From contig NZ_NVOY01000028.1 in the NCBI RefSeq assembly GCF_002551005.1, positions 1 to 37,541 of the forward strand: 37,541 bases of DNA, given 5' to 3'. The first letter of the stretch is position 1. Each line of letters starts with the position of its first letter. Source of the stretch: Bacillus pseudomycoides. GTDB lineage: Bacteria > Bacillota > Bacilli > Bacillales > Bacillaceae_G. The notes under the pieces were generated by a model. It worked only from the letters and a program-made list of their open reading frames with translations, had not been told where the DNA came from and did no database searches. This document shows, in pieces, positions 1 to 7,723 of this stretch. The translations under genes were made by a program, and so were the position numbers.

Positions 1-191
1 TATTTAGAAGCTGTAGTTGGACCGAATGCATCTGCAAGTGTAGTAATACCCAATTCATGTTGCAGAGCTCTTGTTAAAGCATACATAGTTGACCAACCTG
101 TTTTACCATTTAAAAGTGGTGGTTGAAAGCCATCTACAGTGCGATAATGATCATATAACCATGTTTGTACTGCTAATACCGCTAAATCCAT
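1..191 (-). CDS. Partial N-terminus of a peptidoglycan hydrolase-like protein (DUF1906-type)
   Basis: Reading leftward from an ATG at 191-189, 63 codons stay open to the window edge, beginning MDLAVLAVQTWLYDHYRTVD and containing NGKTGW and LTRALQHELGI. The sequence resembles the N-terminal module found before the glycoside-hydrolase-like (DUF1906) domain of Firmicutes cell-wall and phage-lysin proteins. A purine-rich GGGAGAG lies just upstream (plus-strand ctctccc). Only the N-terminus is present, so catalytic function cannot be judged. The family call rests on recalled resemblance. It could instead be a generic peptidoglycan-binding module. Confidence 0.55.
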   Translation of the reverse strand, partial: MDLAVLAVQTWLYDHYRTVDGFQPPLLNGKTGWSTMYALTRALQHELGITTLADAFGPTTASK

Positions 192-420
192 AATATTCTC
201 TCCCTTTTTCTTATTAGTAGAACTTAATTTAATAATGTAATTAAATTAGGCTCTTACTCTACTAAGTGAAAGGAAATAGAAAAAAATAAAAATGTTCTAT
301 AATTTTTTTGTAACTACTTAGCTACCCCTATGATTTAGCTGTTTAATATTTTCATTTCGTGGTTTACCTTTTGAAATTCCTGTTAATGCTAGACATATCA
401 GGTTACAGGAAGTGACGTGT

Positions 421-903
421 ATGATCGATAAATCAGTTATTTGGGAAGCGTATGAGAAAGGTTCAGATGCTGTCGTTACATTTGTTCACAGTTTGAAAAA
501 CGAATTAGCGAACTAGAATTTCGCGCAAAAAATTCAAAAAATAGTCATAAACCATCATCATTGGATGGGTTATAAAAACCAACCAACGAAAAGTCTGCGT
601 GAAAAAACAGGACGTAAAACGGGCAATCAACCTGGTCATAAAGGTCATACACTTTTCCAAATGGAACATCCAGATCGTGTGATTGTTCATCCTGTGACAA
701 TGTGTTCGTGTTGCCAATCATCATTAGAAAATGAATCTGTTAGCTCGAAAAACCTGCGACAAAAAATAAGTGGTTCGTTCCGGAGTGAATATGGTGTTCG
801 CAATTATTTACGAATTAGAAGTTATATGAGCACGATAAAAAATAAGGGAAATCTATCTTTCAATGTACCAAAGAATGGATTGAAGCGGGAGAAAGCTACA
901 TAA
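421..903 (+). pseudogene. IS66-family transposase remnant (frameshifts plus internal deletion)
   Basis: The reading frame starts at ATG 421 after a plausible AGGAAGTG ribosome site and soon hits TAG in the first frame. The natural continuation lies in another frame (KRISELEFRAKNSKNSHKPS, then a TAA after SLDGL). It resumes in a third frame as KPTNKSLREKTG-like residues, QPGHKGHTL and VIVHPVTMCSCCQSS. These are hallmarks of the N-terminal half of IS66 TnpC: coiled coil, SSKPPSSDG-like linker, zinc-finger CxxC. The text then jumps to KISGSFRSEYG and RIRSYMSTIKNKG, which resembles the extreme C-terminus of the same family, so the catalytic DDE core is missing. It is inactive. No terminal repeats were identified. 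Confidence 0.7.
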
Positions 904-1079
904 TTTTAAAAAATGATACCTAATTAGGTATATTTGGAAGACCAATATGAAGTGTTACAGTTGTATCATTATCTGGATACGTGAGAAGCCCTTTTCGCTA
1001 CCTCTTACTAATAAAAATATATCATCATTAAATCAAGAGCACCGTACGACAAGTTCAGTTAGTATTGTGAATTTAATCA

Positions 1080-1277
1080 TTAACTACACTTCCTATTCCT
1101 TTTTTTCTTTAATTGGTAATTCTTCAATTCTTTCATTCTTGTCTTCAATTCATGCAACTTGTGTTTTGTCTTCTGCTTCTCACTATTCAATCCGATTAGA
1201 TGGTACTCCAACTTATGAATCTCGCTCTCTACGGCTTCGATTTCACTTTGCACTTGCACCACAGTTTCTTTTCTCAT
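1080..1277 (-). CDS. Small coiled-coil hypothetical protein (65 aa)
   Basis: A 65-residue, highly charged protein starting MRKETVVQVQSEIEAVESEI. Hydrophobic residues are spaced in heptads across residues 5-52 and the C-terminus is Lys/Arg-rich, so a helical coiled coil is likely. A near-perfect ribosome site (AAAGGAGGTAAGTT) precedes the ATG. It is the last of five consecutive small minus-strand ORFs (1893 down to 1080), all with good ribosome sites, which suggests one transcript. I do not recognise the family. The location beside transposase debris suggests accessory or phage-derived DNA. Confidence 0.6.
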   Translation of the reverse strand: MRKETVVQVQSEIEAVESEIHKLEYHLIGLNSEKQKTKHKLHELKTRMKELKNYQLKKKRNRKCS

Positions 1278-1311
1278 AACTTACCTCCTTTGGATCCTGC
1301 TAGCAACAAAG

Positions 1312-1476
1312 TCACTTCGTAAATTCCATGTTCGATTGGTTGTAGTTTTCTTCAACGCCTTTCAATAGATTCCATAACTCCTGCTCACTCATTTCATAAA
1401 GCTGCCGCCCTGTATTTTCTTCCTTATAAATCCCTTTATGTAGTAAAACATCGATGAATATTTGTTTTCTGTCCAT
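1312..1476 (-). CDS. Fur-regulated basic protein FbpA-like small protein (54 aa)
   Basis: A 54-codon gene from ATG 1476-1474 to TGA 1314-1312, with a GGAGGAACA ribosome site. The protein begins MDRKQIFIDVLLHKGIYKEE and continues GRQLYEMSEQELWNLL. The pattern (Ile/Leu-rich helix, G-x-Y/F-K, then QLYE-(L/M)-(T/S)-x-x-E-L) matches the short FbpA family of Bacillus. In B. subtilis those are iron-sparing helper proteins under Fur control. No Fur box was seen and the protein is not notably basic, so only the family resemblance is claimed. The stop lies 35 bases before the start of the 65-aa coiled-coil gene. Confidence 0.6.
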   Translation of the reverse strand: MDRKQIFIDVLLHKGIYKEENTGRQLYEMSEQELWNLLKGVEENYNQSNMEFTK

Positions 1477-1484
1477 TGTTCCTC

Positions 1485-1682
1485 CTAATGCTTGCCTTTC
1501 ACATAGTCCGCCTTTACATCTCGCAGTAACATAATTTCTTTCGGCCCAAGTTCATTTCCTAGCAAATCCAACTTACTGATATAAACTGTGCTAAAGTTTA
1601 TCACACGCGTTATAGCGATATGCTCACCCGTTTGCTTATGTGTCCAGAAACCACGTAATTGCGCTTTTTCTTTCATAGTCAT
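1485..1682 (-). CDS. Small hypothetical protein (65 aa)
   Basis: This 65-residue protein begins MTMKEKAQLRGFWTHKQTGE. It has alternating hydrophobic and polar stretches (HIAITRVINFSTVYISKLDL) typical of a small beta-rich fold. The ribosome site AGGAGGACAAGTA lies directly before the first ATG, and a second ATG two codons later is less well spaced. Its stop lies 8 bases upstream of the FbpA-like start, suggesting translational coupling. I do not recognise the family. Real coding is supported by start signals and tight packing with its neighbours. Confidence 0.55.
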   Translation of the reverse strand: MTMKEKAQLRGFWTHKQTGEHIAITRVINFSTVYISKLDLLGNELGPKEIMLLRDVKADYVKGKH

Positions 1683-1821
1683 TACTTGTCCTCCTTAGCC
1701 CGCTTTCTTCTATTTTTTCCTTACAGGCTTCCTTGCTCCGCTGCAAGAGCCTCCCTATTGTGCTTCGTGCTATATAGCCGAAAGTCCCGAATATATCAGC
1801 AAACGAAAGTTGACTTTGCAT
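1636..1821 (-). CDS. Small hypothetical protein overlapping the next gene (61 aa)
   Basis: The ORF starts at ATG 1821 with GGAGGTG 8 bases upstream, begins MQSQLSFADIFGTFGYIARS, and ends 47 bases inside the following gene in a different frame. The N-terminal 35 residues read like a small helical protein; the tail (SNDYERKSAITWFLDT) lies in the overlap and may be unselected. The ribosome site of the downstream gene falls inside this ORF, as in compact phage-like operons. It may have lost its native stop by a frameshift. No function can be assigned. Confidence 0.4.
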   Translation of the reverse strand: MQSQLSFADIFGTFGYIARSTIGRLLQRSKEACKEKIEESGLRRTSNDYERKSAITWFLDT

Positions 1822-1848
1822 ACTCGCACACCTCCATATTCATCATCC

Positions 1849-1893
1849 TTATGCCACCGCTCCAATACCGCGCTGTTTCATGTACTCGTTCAT
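1849..1893 (-). CDS. Very short ORF or leader peptide (14 aa)
   Basis: An ATG at 1893-1891 with an excellent GGAGGGATTAATCA ribosome site opens a 14-codon ORF, MNEYMKQRGIGAVA, ending in TAA. It stands first in the run of small minus-strand genes and ends 27 bases before the next start. It could be a leader peptide, a degraded gene start or a true microprotein. Only the start signals support it. Confidence 0.35.
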   Translation of the reverse strand: MNEYMKQRGIGAVA

Positions 1894-2023
1894 TGATTAA
1901 TCCCTCCTTTACTATAAAAAGAGGAACAATACAGCTCATTTTCTTATAACTAATGCATTTTTATATAAAGTTTTATACTAAACTGAGAATCTCCGTGGAT
2001 ACTCCGCTTTCTTTAGAATAACA

Positions 2024-2143
2024 ATGGTTTTAGAAGCTTTTTTTACAACAAAAAAAGATAGTCTTGGAAATGATGTTGTGGAACTAACTCCTCTACAGAA
2101 ACTGTTACACAATCATCACGAGGTTTTTTCAGTCCCCCTCTAA
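2024..2143 (+). CDS. Doubtful 39-residue plus-strand ORF
   Basis: The ORF reads MVLEAFFTTKKDSLGNDVVE and ends SVPL, its stop codon falling within a terminator hairpin. There is no ribosome binding site. It may be the tail of a decayed gene rather than a working one. It is listed because a plus-strand terminator (2136-2160) follows with no other plus-strand gene to serve. Confidence 0.2.
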   Translation: MVLEAFFTTKKDSLGNDVVELTPLQKLLHNHHEVFSVPL

Positions 2144-2160
2144 AAAGAAGAGGGTTTTTA
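2136..2160 (+). terminator. Rho-independent terminator
   Basis: Stem CCCTCT (2136-2141) and AGAGGG (2149-2154) with a 7-base loop, followed by TTTTTA on the plus strand. It has no clear intact gene upstream, in keeping with a decayed transcription unit. Confidence 0.5.
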
Positions 2161-2198
2161 TAACAACTTTTTATTCACAAAGATTTCCACCTAAAAAT

Positions 2199-2228
2199 AT
2201 AAAAAAAGCTATCTCGTAAGATAGCTTT
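2199..2228 (-). terminator. Terminator of the serine hydrolase gene
   Basis: Perfect 9-bp stem (2205-2213 with 2220-2228, core AGCTATC/GATAGCT), abutting the stop codon of the minus-strand gene. On the minus strand it is followed by TTTTTTTAT. Confidence 0.8.
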
Positions 2229-3401
2229 CTAACCTTCCACATGCCGTACCATCGTATAAATATCATTACTTACAACGCCAAACGACTTAATGTTATTTTG
2301 AATATTAGATAATAACACAACATACGTATTTCCATCTTTACTAAAACTATTTAAACAATTCCATCCTGGCATAACGCCATGATTTGAGTAACTGCCAGGG
2401 TCCACATACCAACCAAAACCATAATCCTTTTTAACTGCTGTAAACATTTGATGATAACTATCACTTGAAATCAGCTTTCCTGCAAATAAAGCTTGATCAA
2501 ATAAATATAAATCATATGCAGTTGTGTATATATCACCGCAGCCTAATAATTGCGACATACTTGGTAAAGCTGGTGTTGTCATTTTATTATCTACAATTTT
2601 ATAACCAGTAGATGGATATTTTCCTTGTTGGAACTGATCACCAAATCCTGAGTGTTTCATACCCGCTACTTCAAAAATGTTCTTCTGAATATAATCTTGA
2701 AGGGATTGTCCACTCACTTTCTCGGCAATATATGCAAGCACGGAATAATTAGAATCGGAGTACTTCCATTGTGATCCAGGCGGGAATGCCAATTTTTGTT
2801 TTCCTATTCTTCTAATTAATTCCTCATGTGTGATATTCTCTGATCCTTCGCTGTACTCTGGAATCCCTGATGTATGCGTAAGAAGGTGCACTAATTTAAT
2901 TTCACCACCCCTTGGAAAATCAGGAATATATTTTGCGACAGTATCTTGTATGTTTAATTTATTTTGTTCTTTCAATTGCATAATAGAAGTTGCGACAAAA
3001 GCTTTTGTAATGGAACCAATATAGTAGGATGTCTCTGAATTATTAGCAACATTTTTTTCTTGATTGGCAAGTCCATATCCTTTGTTCAAAAGAACCTTTC
3101 CATTTTTCACAACAACCGCTGTGCCGCTAAAGTTTTTACTCTTCATATACTCATCTAACTGGGCATTATTATTGATTTCTTGCGGAGGTTGCTCAGCTAC
3201 CACTTCTTCTTTTGGTTTCTCTACAACTTCTTTCTTTACTTCTTCTTTTTTCACTTCTCTTTTTTCTTCTTTTACTGCTTGTAACGTTGCCTTTTCTTTA
3301 TCACGGGAAGTAACTTTCGTATATCCCCAATATACAAGGGCAAACAACAGACTGAGAATAATCGTGCGTTTGATATATACAATCGGTCTGCGAGATTTCA
3401 T
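2229..3401 (-). CDS. Membrane-anchored serine hydrolase of the beta-lactamase/penicillin-binding protein family
   Basis: Taken from the ATG at 3401 the protein has 390 residues. A single hydrophobic anchor lies at about 13-28 (IILSLLFALVYWGYT), then a Lys/Glu/Val-rich low-complexity linker (about 37-72), then a class C beta-lactamase/AmpH-type domain. Visible catalytic motifs are SxxK (S130-ITK133), a YSD variant of the usual YSN (Y214-S-D216), and HGVMPG (from H341) at the KTG/HxG position. HTSGIPEY at about 176-183 is a family landmark. It probably acts outside the cell on D-Ala peptides or as an esterase. The start is uncertain because no candidate ATG (3509, 3437 or 3401) has a strong ribosome site. 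3401 puts the anchor where family members have it. A terminator overlaps the stop. Confidence 0.85.
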   Translation of the reverse strand: MKSRRPIVYIKRTIILSLLFALVYWGYTKVTSRDKEKATLQAVKEEKREVKKEEVKKEVVEKPKEEVVAEQPPQEINNNAQLDEYMKSKNFSGTAVVVKNGKVLLNKGYGLANQEKNVANNSETSYYIGSITKAFVATSIMQLKEQNKLNIQDTVAKYIPDFPRGGEIKLVHLLTHTSGIPEYSEGSENITHEELIRRIGKQKLAFPPGSQWKYSDSNYSVLAYIAEKVSGQSLQDYIQKNIFEVAGMKHSGFGDQFQQGKYPSTGYKIVDNKMTTPALPSMSQLLGCGDIYTTAYDLYLFDQALFAGKLISSDSYHQMFTAVKKDYGFGWYVDPGSYSNHGVMPGWNCLNSFSKDGNTYVVLLSNIQNNIKSFGVVSNDIYTMVRHVEG

Positions 3402-3660
3402 AACGATAAAAACCTGCCTTTTCACATAGTTGCTCATTTCACATCTTACTTTATCACGCAACCAGTATTTTACCAATGCCATGCACAAAAAAATAAAAAA
3501 GAGCACCAAAAATGCAAGATAGCCGTTACATTTGTAATGAAAAAAAACCTCATTTTTATCTAACGGGTTTACTTTTAGGTTGCAAAATGATAAAAAACAT
3601 ACCGTTTCTTATTATAAATCGTAAATAAATATCAAATAAATTCACAGTATGAATTACACA

Positions 3661-3692
3661 CAAAGAGCTTAGGAAATTCCCTAAGCTCTTTG
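3661..3692. terminator. Long perfect hairpin between convergently read segments
   Basis: A 13-bp perfect stem (3661-3673 with 3680-3692, core AAAGAGCTTAGG) and 6-base loop lie 22 bases beyond the VOC gene stop. The plus strand has the better T-run (tcatttttatttta) and the minus strand only a weak one. It is probably the VOC gene terminator. Confidence 0.6.
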
Positions 3693-3714
3693 TCATTTTT
3701 ATTTTATTTAGCAT

Positions 3715-4077
3715 CTAAATTGCTTGAATCATTTCCACTCTGTTTCCGAATGGGTCTCTGAACTCAAAACGTTCAAAACCTGGTATTGGTACTCCTTCAA
3801 GGATTTGAATGTTGTTTTTTTCTAACACATTTCTCCAGTGTGAGATATCATCGACTTGGTAAGCTAAATGAGCTTTTGTTTTTGAACGGTCAAAACCATC
3901 TTCTGTACCTATATGTACATCTCTATCTCCGACTTTTAACCAAAATCCTCCGCGCCCCTTTAGTGATTCGGGCTTTTCTATCTCAGATAAACCGAGAATT
4001 CCGCAATAAAAATCTTTCCCCTCTTTTTCAGCGCCCTTTGGAATAGTAATCTGAGCGTGATGTAAACCAAGAATCAT
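3715..4077 (-). CDS. VOC-superfamily (glyoxalase/dioxygenase fold) protein
   Basis: 120 residues forming one pair of beta-alpha-beta-beta-beta modules, the usual single-domain VOC length. Candidate metal ligands sit at family positions: H7 in LHHAQI, H70 in KAHLAYQV and E115 in GNRVEMIQ. FEFRDPFGN (about 104-112) is the signature before the last strand. No substrate can be read from the sequence, and relatives include glyoxalases, fosfomycin/bleomycin resistance proteins and dioxygenases. GGGGGAGATTAT precedes the ATG. It appears monocistronic. Confidence 0.85.
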   Translation of the reverse strand: MILGLHHAQITIPKGAEKEGKDFYCGILGLSEIEKPESLKGRGGFWLKVGDRDVHIGTEDGFDRSKTKAHLAYQVDDISHWRNVLEKNNIQILEGVPIPGFERFEFRDPFGNRVEMIQAI

Positions 4078-4213
4078 ATAATCTCCCCCATTATGAATCG
4101 AAATTTAGGCACGTTTTCTCCTATAACAAATATTTTTTAGGAATATTTTCCAACCACTCTTTTATTTTACATCACAAATACAATAAGTATAATATACGTT
4201 TATTATAATATCC

Positions 4214-4252
4214 GATAAGTATTTCTTATGTTTATATGATACTTATCATAAG
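4214..4252. promoter_or_regulatory. Paired inverted repeats upstream of the VOC gene
   Basis: ATAAG-N5-CTTAT at 4215-4229 and CTTAT-C-ATAAG at 4242-4252 lie about 140-175 bases upstream of the VOC start in very AT-rich DNA. They look like two half-site pairs for a dimeric regulator, but could arise by chance in such AT-rich sequence. Confidence 0.25.
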
Positions 4253-4282
4253 AATCCATATTTTCTTAATGAAATGACGTCT

Positions 4283-4435
4283 TTACTTGAAATATAGTAT
4301 ATCGTTGATTGTAACTTGTTTGTTAATTAATTCTAGTTGTTGAGCAGGAGTTAATTTTTCTTTGCCCTTGGTTTTCATTGTCAAACAAAAGTTATAGTAG
4401 GTGCGCAAGATGATCAAAGGGAGTGAAGTCCTCAT
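4283..4435 (-). pseudogene. Probable C-terminal remnant of an insertion-sequence transposase
   Basis: A 50-codon minus-strand ORF without a ribosome site reads TSLPLIILRTYYNFCLTMKT and then LTPAQQLELINKQVT. The RTYYNFC...LTPAQ pattern resembles the extreme C-terminus of several DDE transposases. Upstream, in another frame and with a stop, DIEPDYAFHKQ (about 4450-4480) could be more of the same protein. The exact IS family is not recognised. It occupies most of the otherwise gene-free 4078-4677 gap. Confidence 0.35.
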
Positions 4436-4564
4436 TCATACATCACTGTTTGTGAAAAGCATAATCTGGTTCAATATCCTTCACGATACAATTGGGCGGT
4501 TTCTTATACGAATTAGCTTGTTAAATGAAGCGGGAATTTCATATAAACATTGATATTATAACAA

Positions 4565-4606
4565 AAAAGCGTATTAGAAATCATATATGATTTCTAATAC
4601 GCTTTT
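4565..4606. terminator. Bidirectional terminator after nagP
   Basis: A 19-bp perfect stem (4565-4583 with 4588-4606, AAAAGCGTATTAGAAATCA and its complement) with a TATA loop. Read on the minus strand it ends in TTTTTTGTT, fitting termination of the PTS gene whose stop is about 70 bases upstream. The plus strand has a weaker T-run. Confidence 0.8.
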
Positions 4607-4677
4607 GCATGTTTTATAACTGTTTGCGCCTCTAAAGTAAACCCGTTAATTTTTATCAATGAGGGTTTTCATATTCC

Positions 4678-6177
4678 TTATACGTGTTTCTTCATATCAT
4701 CAGCAACAGACTCAACGTTTGTTCCAACGATAACTTGTACACTTGTATCACTTAATTTCATAACACCTTTTGCACCGGCACGTTTTAATGCTTGTTCATT
4801 TATTAAGCTTGCATCTTTTACTTGCAGGCGAAGACGAGTAGCACAGTTGTCAATAACAGCTAAATTTTCTTTTCCGCCTAACGCTGCGACATATGTTTCA
4901 CCAATGGAACCAGCTTCTCCTGCTGTAGTTGTTCCTTCTTCTAATAACTCATCATCATCTTCACGACCAGGCGTTTTTAAGTTTAATTTCTTAATTAAGA
5001 AATAGAATACGAAGAAATAAATTGCTGCGTAAACTAAGCCGACACCTGCTAATAATACTGGTTTTGTTGCAATACCGAAGTTAATACCGTAGTCAATTGC
5101 ACCAGCACTAAATGAGAAACCATCGTGAATGCCAAGCTTTGTTGTTATAAATAAAGAAAGACCTGTTAATACAGCATGAATTCCATATAATACTGGTGAT
5201 AAGAACATGAATGAGAATTCAATTGGTTCTGTAATACCAGTTAAAAATGAAGTTAAGGCAAGACCAATTAACATACCTGAAACTGCTTTACGCTTTTCTG
5301 GCTTTGCTGCTGCAATCATCGCAAAACATGCCGCTGGTAAACCAAACATCATGATTGGGAAGAAACCTGTCATAAACATACCCGCACTTGGATCTCCCGC
5401 AAAGAAACGAGCAATGTCGCCATTTACAACATTTCCTGCTGCATTTGTAAAGTCACCAAATACAAACCAGAAATATGTGTTCATTACATGGTGTAAACCA
5501 ATTGGAATTAATAAACGGTTTAATAGACCGAAAAGTCCTGCACCAATCGCTCCCAAGTTAACAATACCATGCGCCACTGCATCGATACCGCTTTGAATTG
5601 TTGGCCAAATTTGTCCAAATACCAAACCTAATAAAAGCATAACTACAGCTGTAATAATCGGTACAAAACGCTTACCAGCAAAGAATCCTAACCATTCTGG
5701 CAATTTAATTTTATAGAATTTGTTATACAGTAATCCTGCAACCACACCAGCAATAATACCACCTAAAATAGCCATATTAATTTTCGGTGCTAACGTTGCC
5801 GCTTTCGCAATCTGTCCTAAAGTATCCGCCATTTTAGATGGATCCACAGAACCAACTAAATGTTGCACACTATTTAATTTATCGTTTAACTCTGCCGCTG
5901 AATACCCTTTACTTAACGTATCAGTCGTATTTTTCAAAACCTCATAACCAATCGCACCTGCAAGAGCTGCGGCACCGCTGCCATCAACAGACAAGCCAAC
6001 TGCAACACCAATTGCAAAAATAAGTGCTAAGTTATCAAAAATTGCTGCACCGGCTTGCGCCATAACAGGAATATTAAATACGTCAGGCTGCCCTAAGCGA
6101 AGCAATAGACCTGCCGCTGGTAGCACTGCAATTGGGAGCATTAACGCTTTACCAATACGTTGTAAAAACTGCAACAT
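4678..6177 (-). CDS. nagP: PTS N-acetylglucosamine-specific EIICB transporter
   Basis: 499 residues. Residues 1-390 form the multi-span EIIC glucose-family domain (start MLQFLQRIGKALMLPIAVLP, GLHHVMNTYFWFVFGDFTN, GITEPIEFSFMF). A linker with acidic residues leads to an EIIB domain (about 420-499) with phospho-acceptor C445 in IDNCATRLR. There is no EIIA domain, so phosphate must come from a separate EIIA. The opening residues and the GlcNAc-type EIIC features favour N-acetylglucosamine over glucose. It imports the sugar and phosphorylates it. The ATG at 6177 follows AGGGGGAATTCGG. It stands alone, with a cre-like site upstream suggesting catabolite control and a terminator after the stop. Confidence 0.88.
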   Translation of the reverse strand: MLQFLQRIGKALMLPIAVLPAAGLLLRLGQPDVFNIPVMAQAGAAIFDNLALIFAIGVAVGLSVDGSGAAALAGAIGYEVLKNTTDTLSKGYSAAELNDKLNSVQHLVGSVDPSKMADTLGQIAKAATLAPKINMAILGGIIAGVVAGLLYNKFYKIKLPEWLGFFAGKRFVPIITAVVMLLLGLVFGQIWPTIQSGIDAVAHGIVNLGAIGAGLFGLLNRLLIPIGLHHVMNTYFWFVFGDFTNAAGNVVNGDIARFFAGDPSAGMFMTGFFPIMMFGLPAACFAMIAAAKPEKRKAVSGMLIGLALTSFLTGITEPIEFSFMFLSPVLYGIHAVLTGLSLFITTKLGIHDGFSFSAGAIDYGINFGIATKPVLLAGVGLVYAAIYFFVFYFLIKKLNLKTPGREDDDELLEEGTTTAGEAGSIGETYVAALGGKENLAVIDNCATRLRLQVKDASLINEQALKRAGAKGVMKLSDTSVQVIVGTNVESVADDMKKHV

Positions 6178-6230
6178 CCGAATTCCCCCTATCCAAAATT
6201 ATGAAATCGTTACCAATTATAAATATGTTT

Positions 6231-6246
6231 TAGAAAACGCTTTCTA
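6231..6246. promoter_or_regulatory. Candidate cre (CcpA) site upstream of nagP
   Basis: TAGAAAACGCTTTCTA is a near-perfect palindrome with the GAAAACGCTTTC core of catabolite-responsive elements. It lies 54-69 bases upstream of the nagP start, so bound CcpA would overlap or lie just downstream of the promoter. Confidence 0.6.
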
Positions 6247-6427
6247 TTACAAAAACATAATAACATATAGTTGTATAGATGTGTAGTTATTATGCTCAAT
6301 TTTTTTATTAATTTATTTTCCTTTATGTAATCTATATAAAATTCATTTTGACTTTTCGACATCTAAATCGTAGTTATGCACAAAACAACATGACCTGCTC
6401 TTGTTGTCTCTCTTTGTTTTAAACTTC

Positions 6428-6483
6428 GAGCGTGGCAGAAAAAGGCCCTGACCGCTTCTATGCGCGGCCAGACGCTCTCGCCC
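6428..6483 (+). repeat. Dispersed structured repeat, copy 1
   Basis: Contains the stretch from TGACCGCTTCTATGCGCGG through GCTCTCGCC, shared almost exactly with 8408-8441. GAGCGTGGC (6428-6436) can pair with GCC-AG-ACGCTC (6467-6477), enclosing a CCGC/GCGG inner hairpin. Both copies are followed by a C-rich/CTAAAAA/GGG hairpin-like tail. It lies in the intergenic space between nagP and glsA and is markedly richer in GC than its surroundings. It may be a member of a B. cereus-group intergenic repeat family, but orientation and transcription are unknown. Confidence 0.55.
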
Positions 6484-6500
6484 ACCTAAAAAAGAGGGTT

Positions 6501-6538
6501 TTCTATTCATTTCCTTTATATAAAGGAAATGAATAGAA
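6501..6538. repeat. Perfect 38-bp palindrome upstream of glsA
   Basis: TTCTATTCATTTCCTTTAT followed immediately by its exact reverse complement, with no loop bases. It ends 99 bases upstream of the glsA start. It could form a cruciform or an RNA hairpin, acting as a terminator, attenuator or dimeric operator. It is followed by GTTTCATTTT rather than a clean T-run. Confidence 0.6.
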
Positions 6539-6637
6539 GTTTCATTTTATCATTCCTCTATTTCATGTTATTATTTATTTCCATGGCTTGTCGGGCAAGT
6601 TAAATTTAATGACTAATACAACTAGGGGTGTTTTATT

Positions 6638-7567
6638 ATGCAGTGTATCGAGACTAACAACTTACAACAATTATTAGATCAAGTTCAGCCCTATACGAAA
6701 CAAGGTAAGCTTGCAACGTATATTCCTGAGTTAGGAAACGCAAATCCTGATGACTTAGGAATCGCAATTTATCATAAAGACGGCCATTACGTTCATGCTG
6801 GAAAATCCCAGATTCTCTTTACACTTCAAAGTATTTCAAAAGTAATTACACTTGCACTCGCACTTTTAGATTGCGGTGAAGAATATGTATTTTCTAAAGT
6901 TGGGATGGAACCAACTGGTGATCCTTTTAATTCTATTATTAAGCTAGAGACAACAAGCCCATCTAAACCATTAAATCCAATGATTAATGCCGGGGCATTA
7001 GCAATTACAAGTATAATCTCAGGAAATTCTAATGAAGAGAAAATGGAACGTATCCTTAACTTTGTTCGTGAGATTACAGCTAACCCTTCCATTAACTACT
7101 CTTCTAAGGTGGCCATCTCTGAATTAGAAACGGCTTATTTAAATCGTTCTCTTTGTTATTATATGAAGCAAAACAACATCATTGATGGAGATATCGAAGA
7201 GTTAATGGACCTATACACACGCCAATGCGCAATCGAAGTAAGCTGCATCGACTTAGCTCGTATTGGACTCATTTTTGCAATGGATGGTTACGACCCATAT
7301 TATAAGAAGCAAATTATCCCGAAACACATTACAAAAATTTGTAAAACATTTATGGTAACTTGTGGCATGTACAACGAATCTGGAGAATTTGCAATTCGCG
7401 TTGGGATCCCAGCGAAAAGTGGTGTAGCTGGCGGGATTTTAGGATGTGTAAAAGGTGAAATGGGTATTGGTATTTTCGGTCCTGCACTAGATGAAAACGG
7501 AAATAGCCTTGCTGGATTTAAAATATTAGAATTACTTTCTGAACAAGAAGGTTGGAGTATTTTCTAA
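6638..7567 (+). CDS. glsA: Glutaminase
   Basis: 309 residues, the full length of the serine-type bacterial glutaminase family, which hydrolyses L-glutamine to glutamate and ammonia. The catalytic S65-x-x-K68 lies in [11 protein letters not shown]. Other landmarks are [28 protein letters not shown] and the glycine-rich [15 protein letters not shown] near the C-terminus. ACTAGGGGTG serves as ribosome site before ATG 6638. It is monocistronic with its own terminator. B. subtilis relatives are YbgJ and YlaM; which of these is orthologous cannot be told here. Confidence 0.93.
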   Translation: MQCIETNNLQQLLDQVQPYTKQGKLATYIPELGNANPDDLGIAIYHKDGHYVHAGKSQILFTLQSISKVITLALALLDCGEEYVFSKVGMEPTGDPFNSIIKLETTSPSKPLNPMINAGALAITSIISGNSNEEKMERILNFVREITANPSINYSSKVAISELETAYLNRSLCYYMKQNNIIDGDIEELMDLYTRQCAIEVSCIDLARIGLIFAMDGYDPYYKKQIIPKHITKICKTFMVTCGMYNESGEFAIRVGIPAKSGVAGGILGCVKGEMGIGIFGPALDENGNSLAGFKILELLSEQEGWSIF

Positions 7568-7592
7568 AAAGCGTCGGAAACGACGCTTTTTT
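7567..7592 (+). terminator. glsA terminator
   Basis: Stem AAAAGCGTCG / CGACGCTTTT (7567-7576 with 7581-7590) with a GAAA tetraloop and a T6 run, starting at the last base of the stop codon. Confidence 0.9.
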
Positions 7593-7723
7593 CAATATAA
7601 TTGTGCATATTCACCTTACACCTCCGAATAGTATAGTACAGCCTAGTGTATTTCCATTTAGAGATTTAAATGGTTAACTAACTTGCTCTTACGGAAAGTA
7701 TCCTGAATAAAATGGAGGTGCTC

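Noticed and set aside
916-931. ATACCTAATTAGGTAT perfect palindrome after the IS66 relic
   Set aside because: Short and AT-rich, with no promoter or gene placed to use it. It could be a relic of the insertion sequence but nothing supports a role.
947-1279. 110-codon plus-strand ORF
   Set aside because: No ribosome site. It lies opposite the better-supported 65-aa coiled-coil gene and reads as low-complexity shadow sequence.
3064-3429. 121-codon plus-strand ORF
   Set aside because: Antisense of the Lys/Glu-rich linker of the serine hydrolase; its Ser/Thr/Phe-rich composition is the mirror of that linker.
5207-5596. 129-codon plus-strand ORF
   Set aside because: Shadow of the conserved EIIC membrane domain of nagP, with no start signal.
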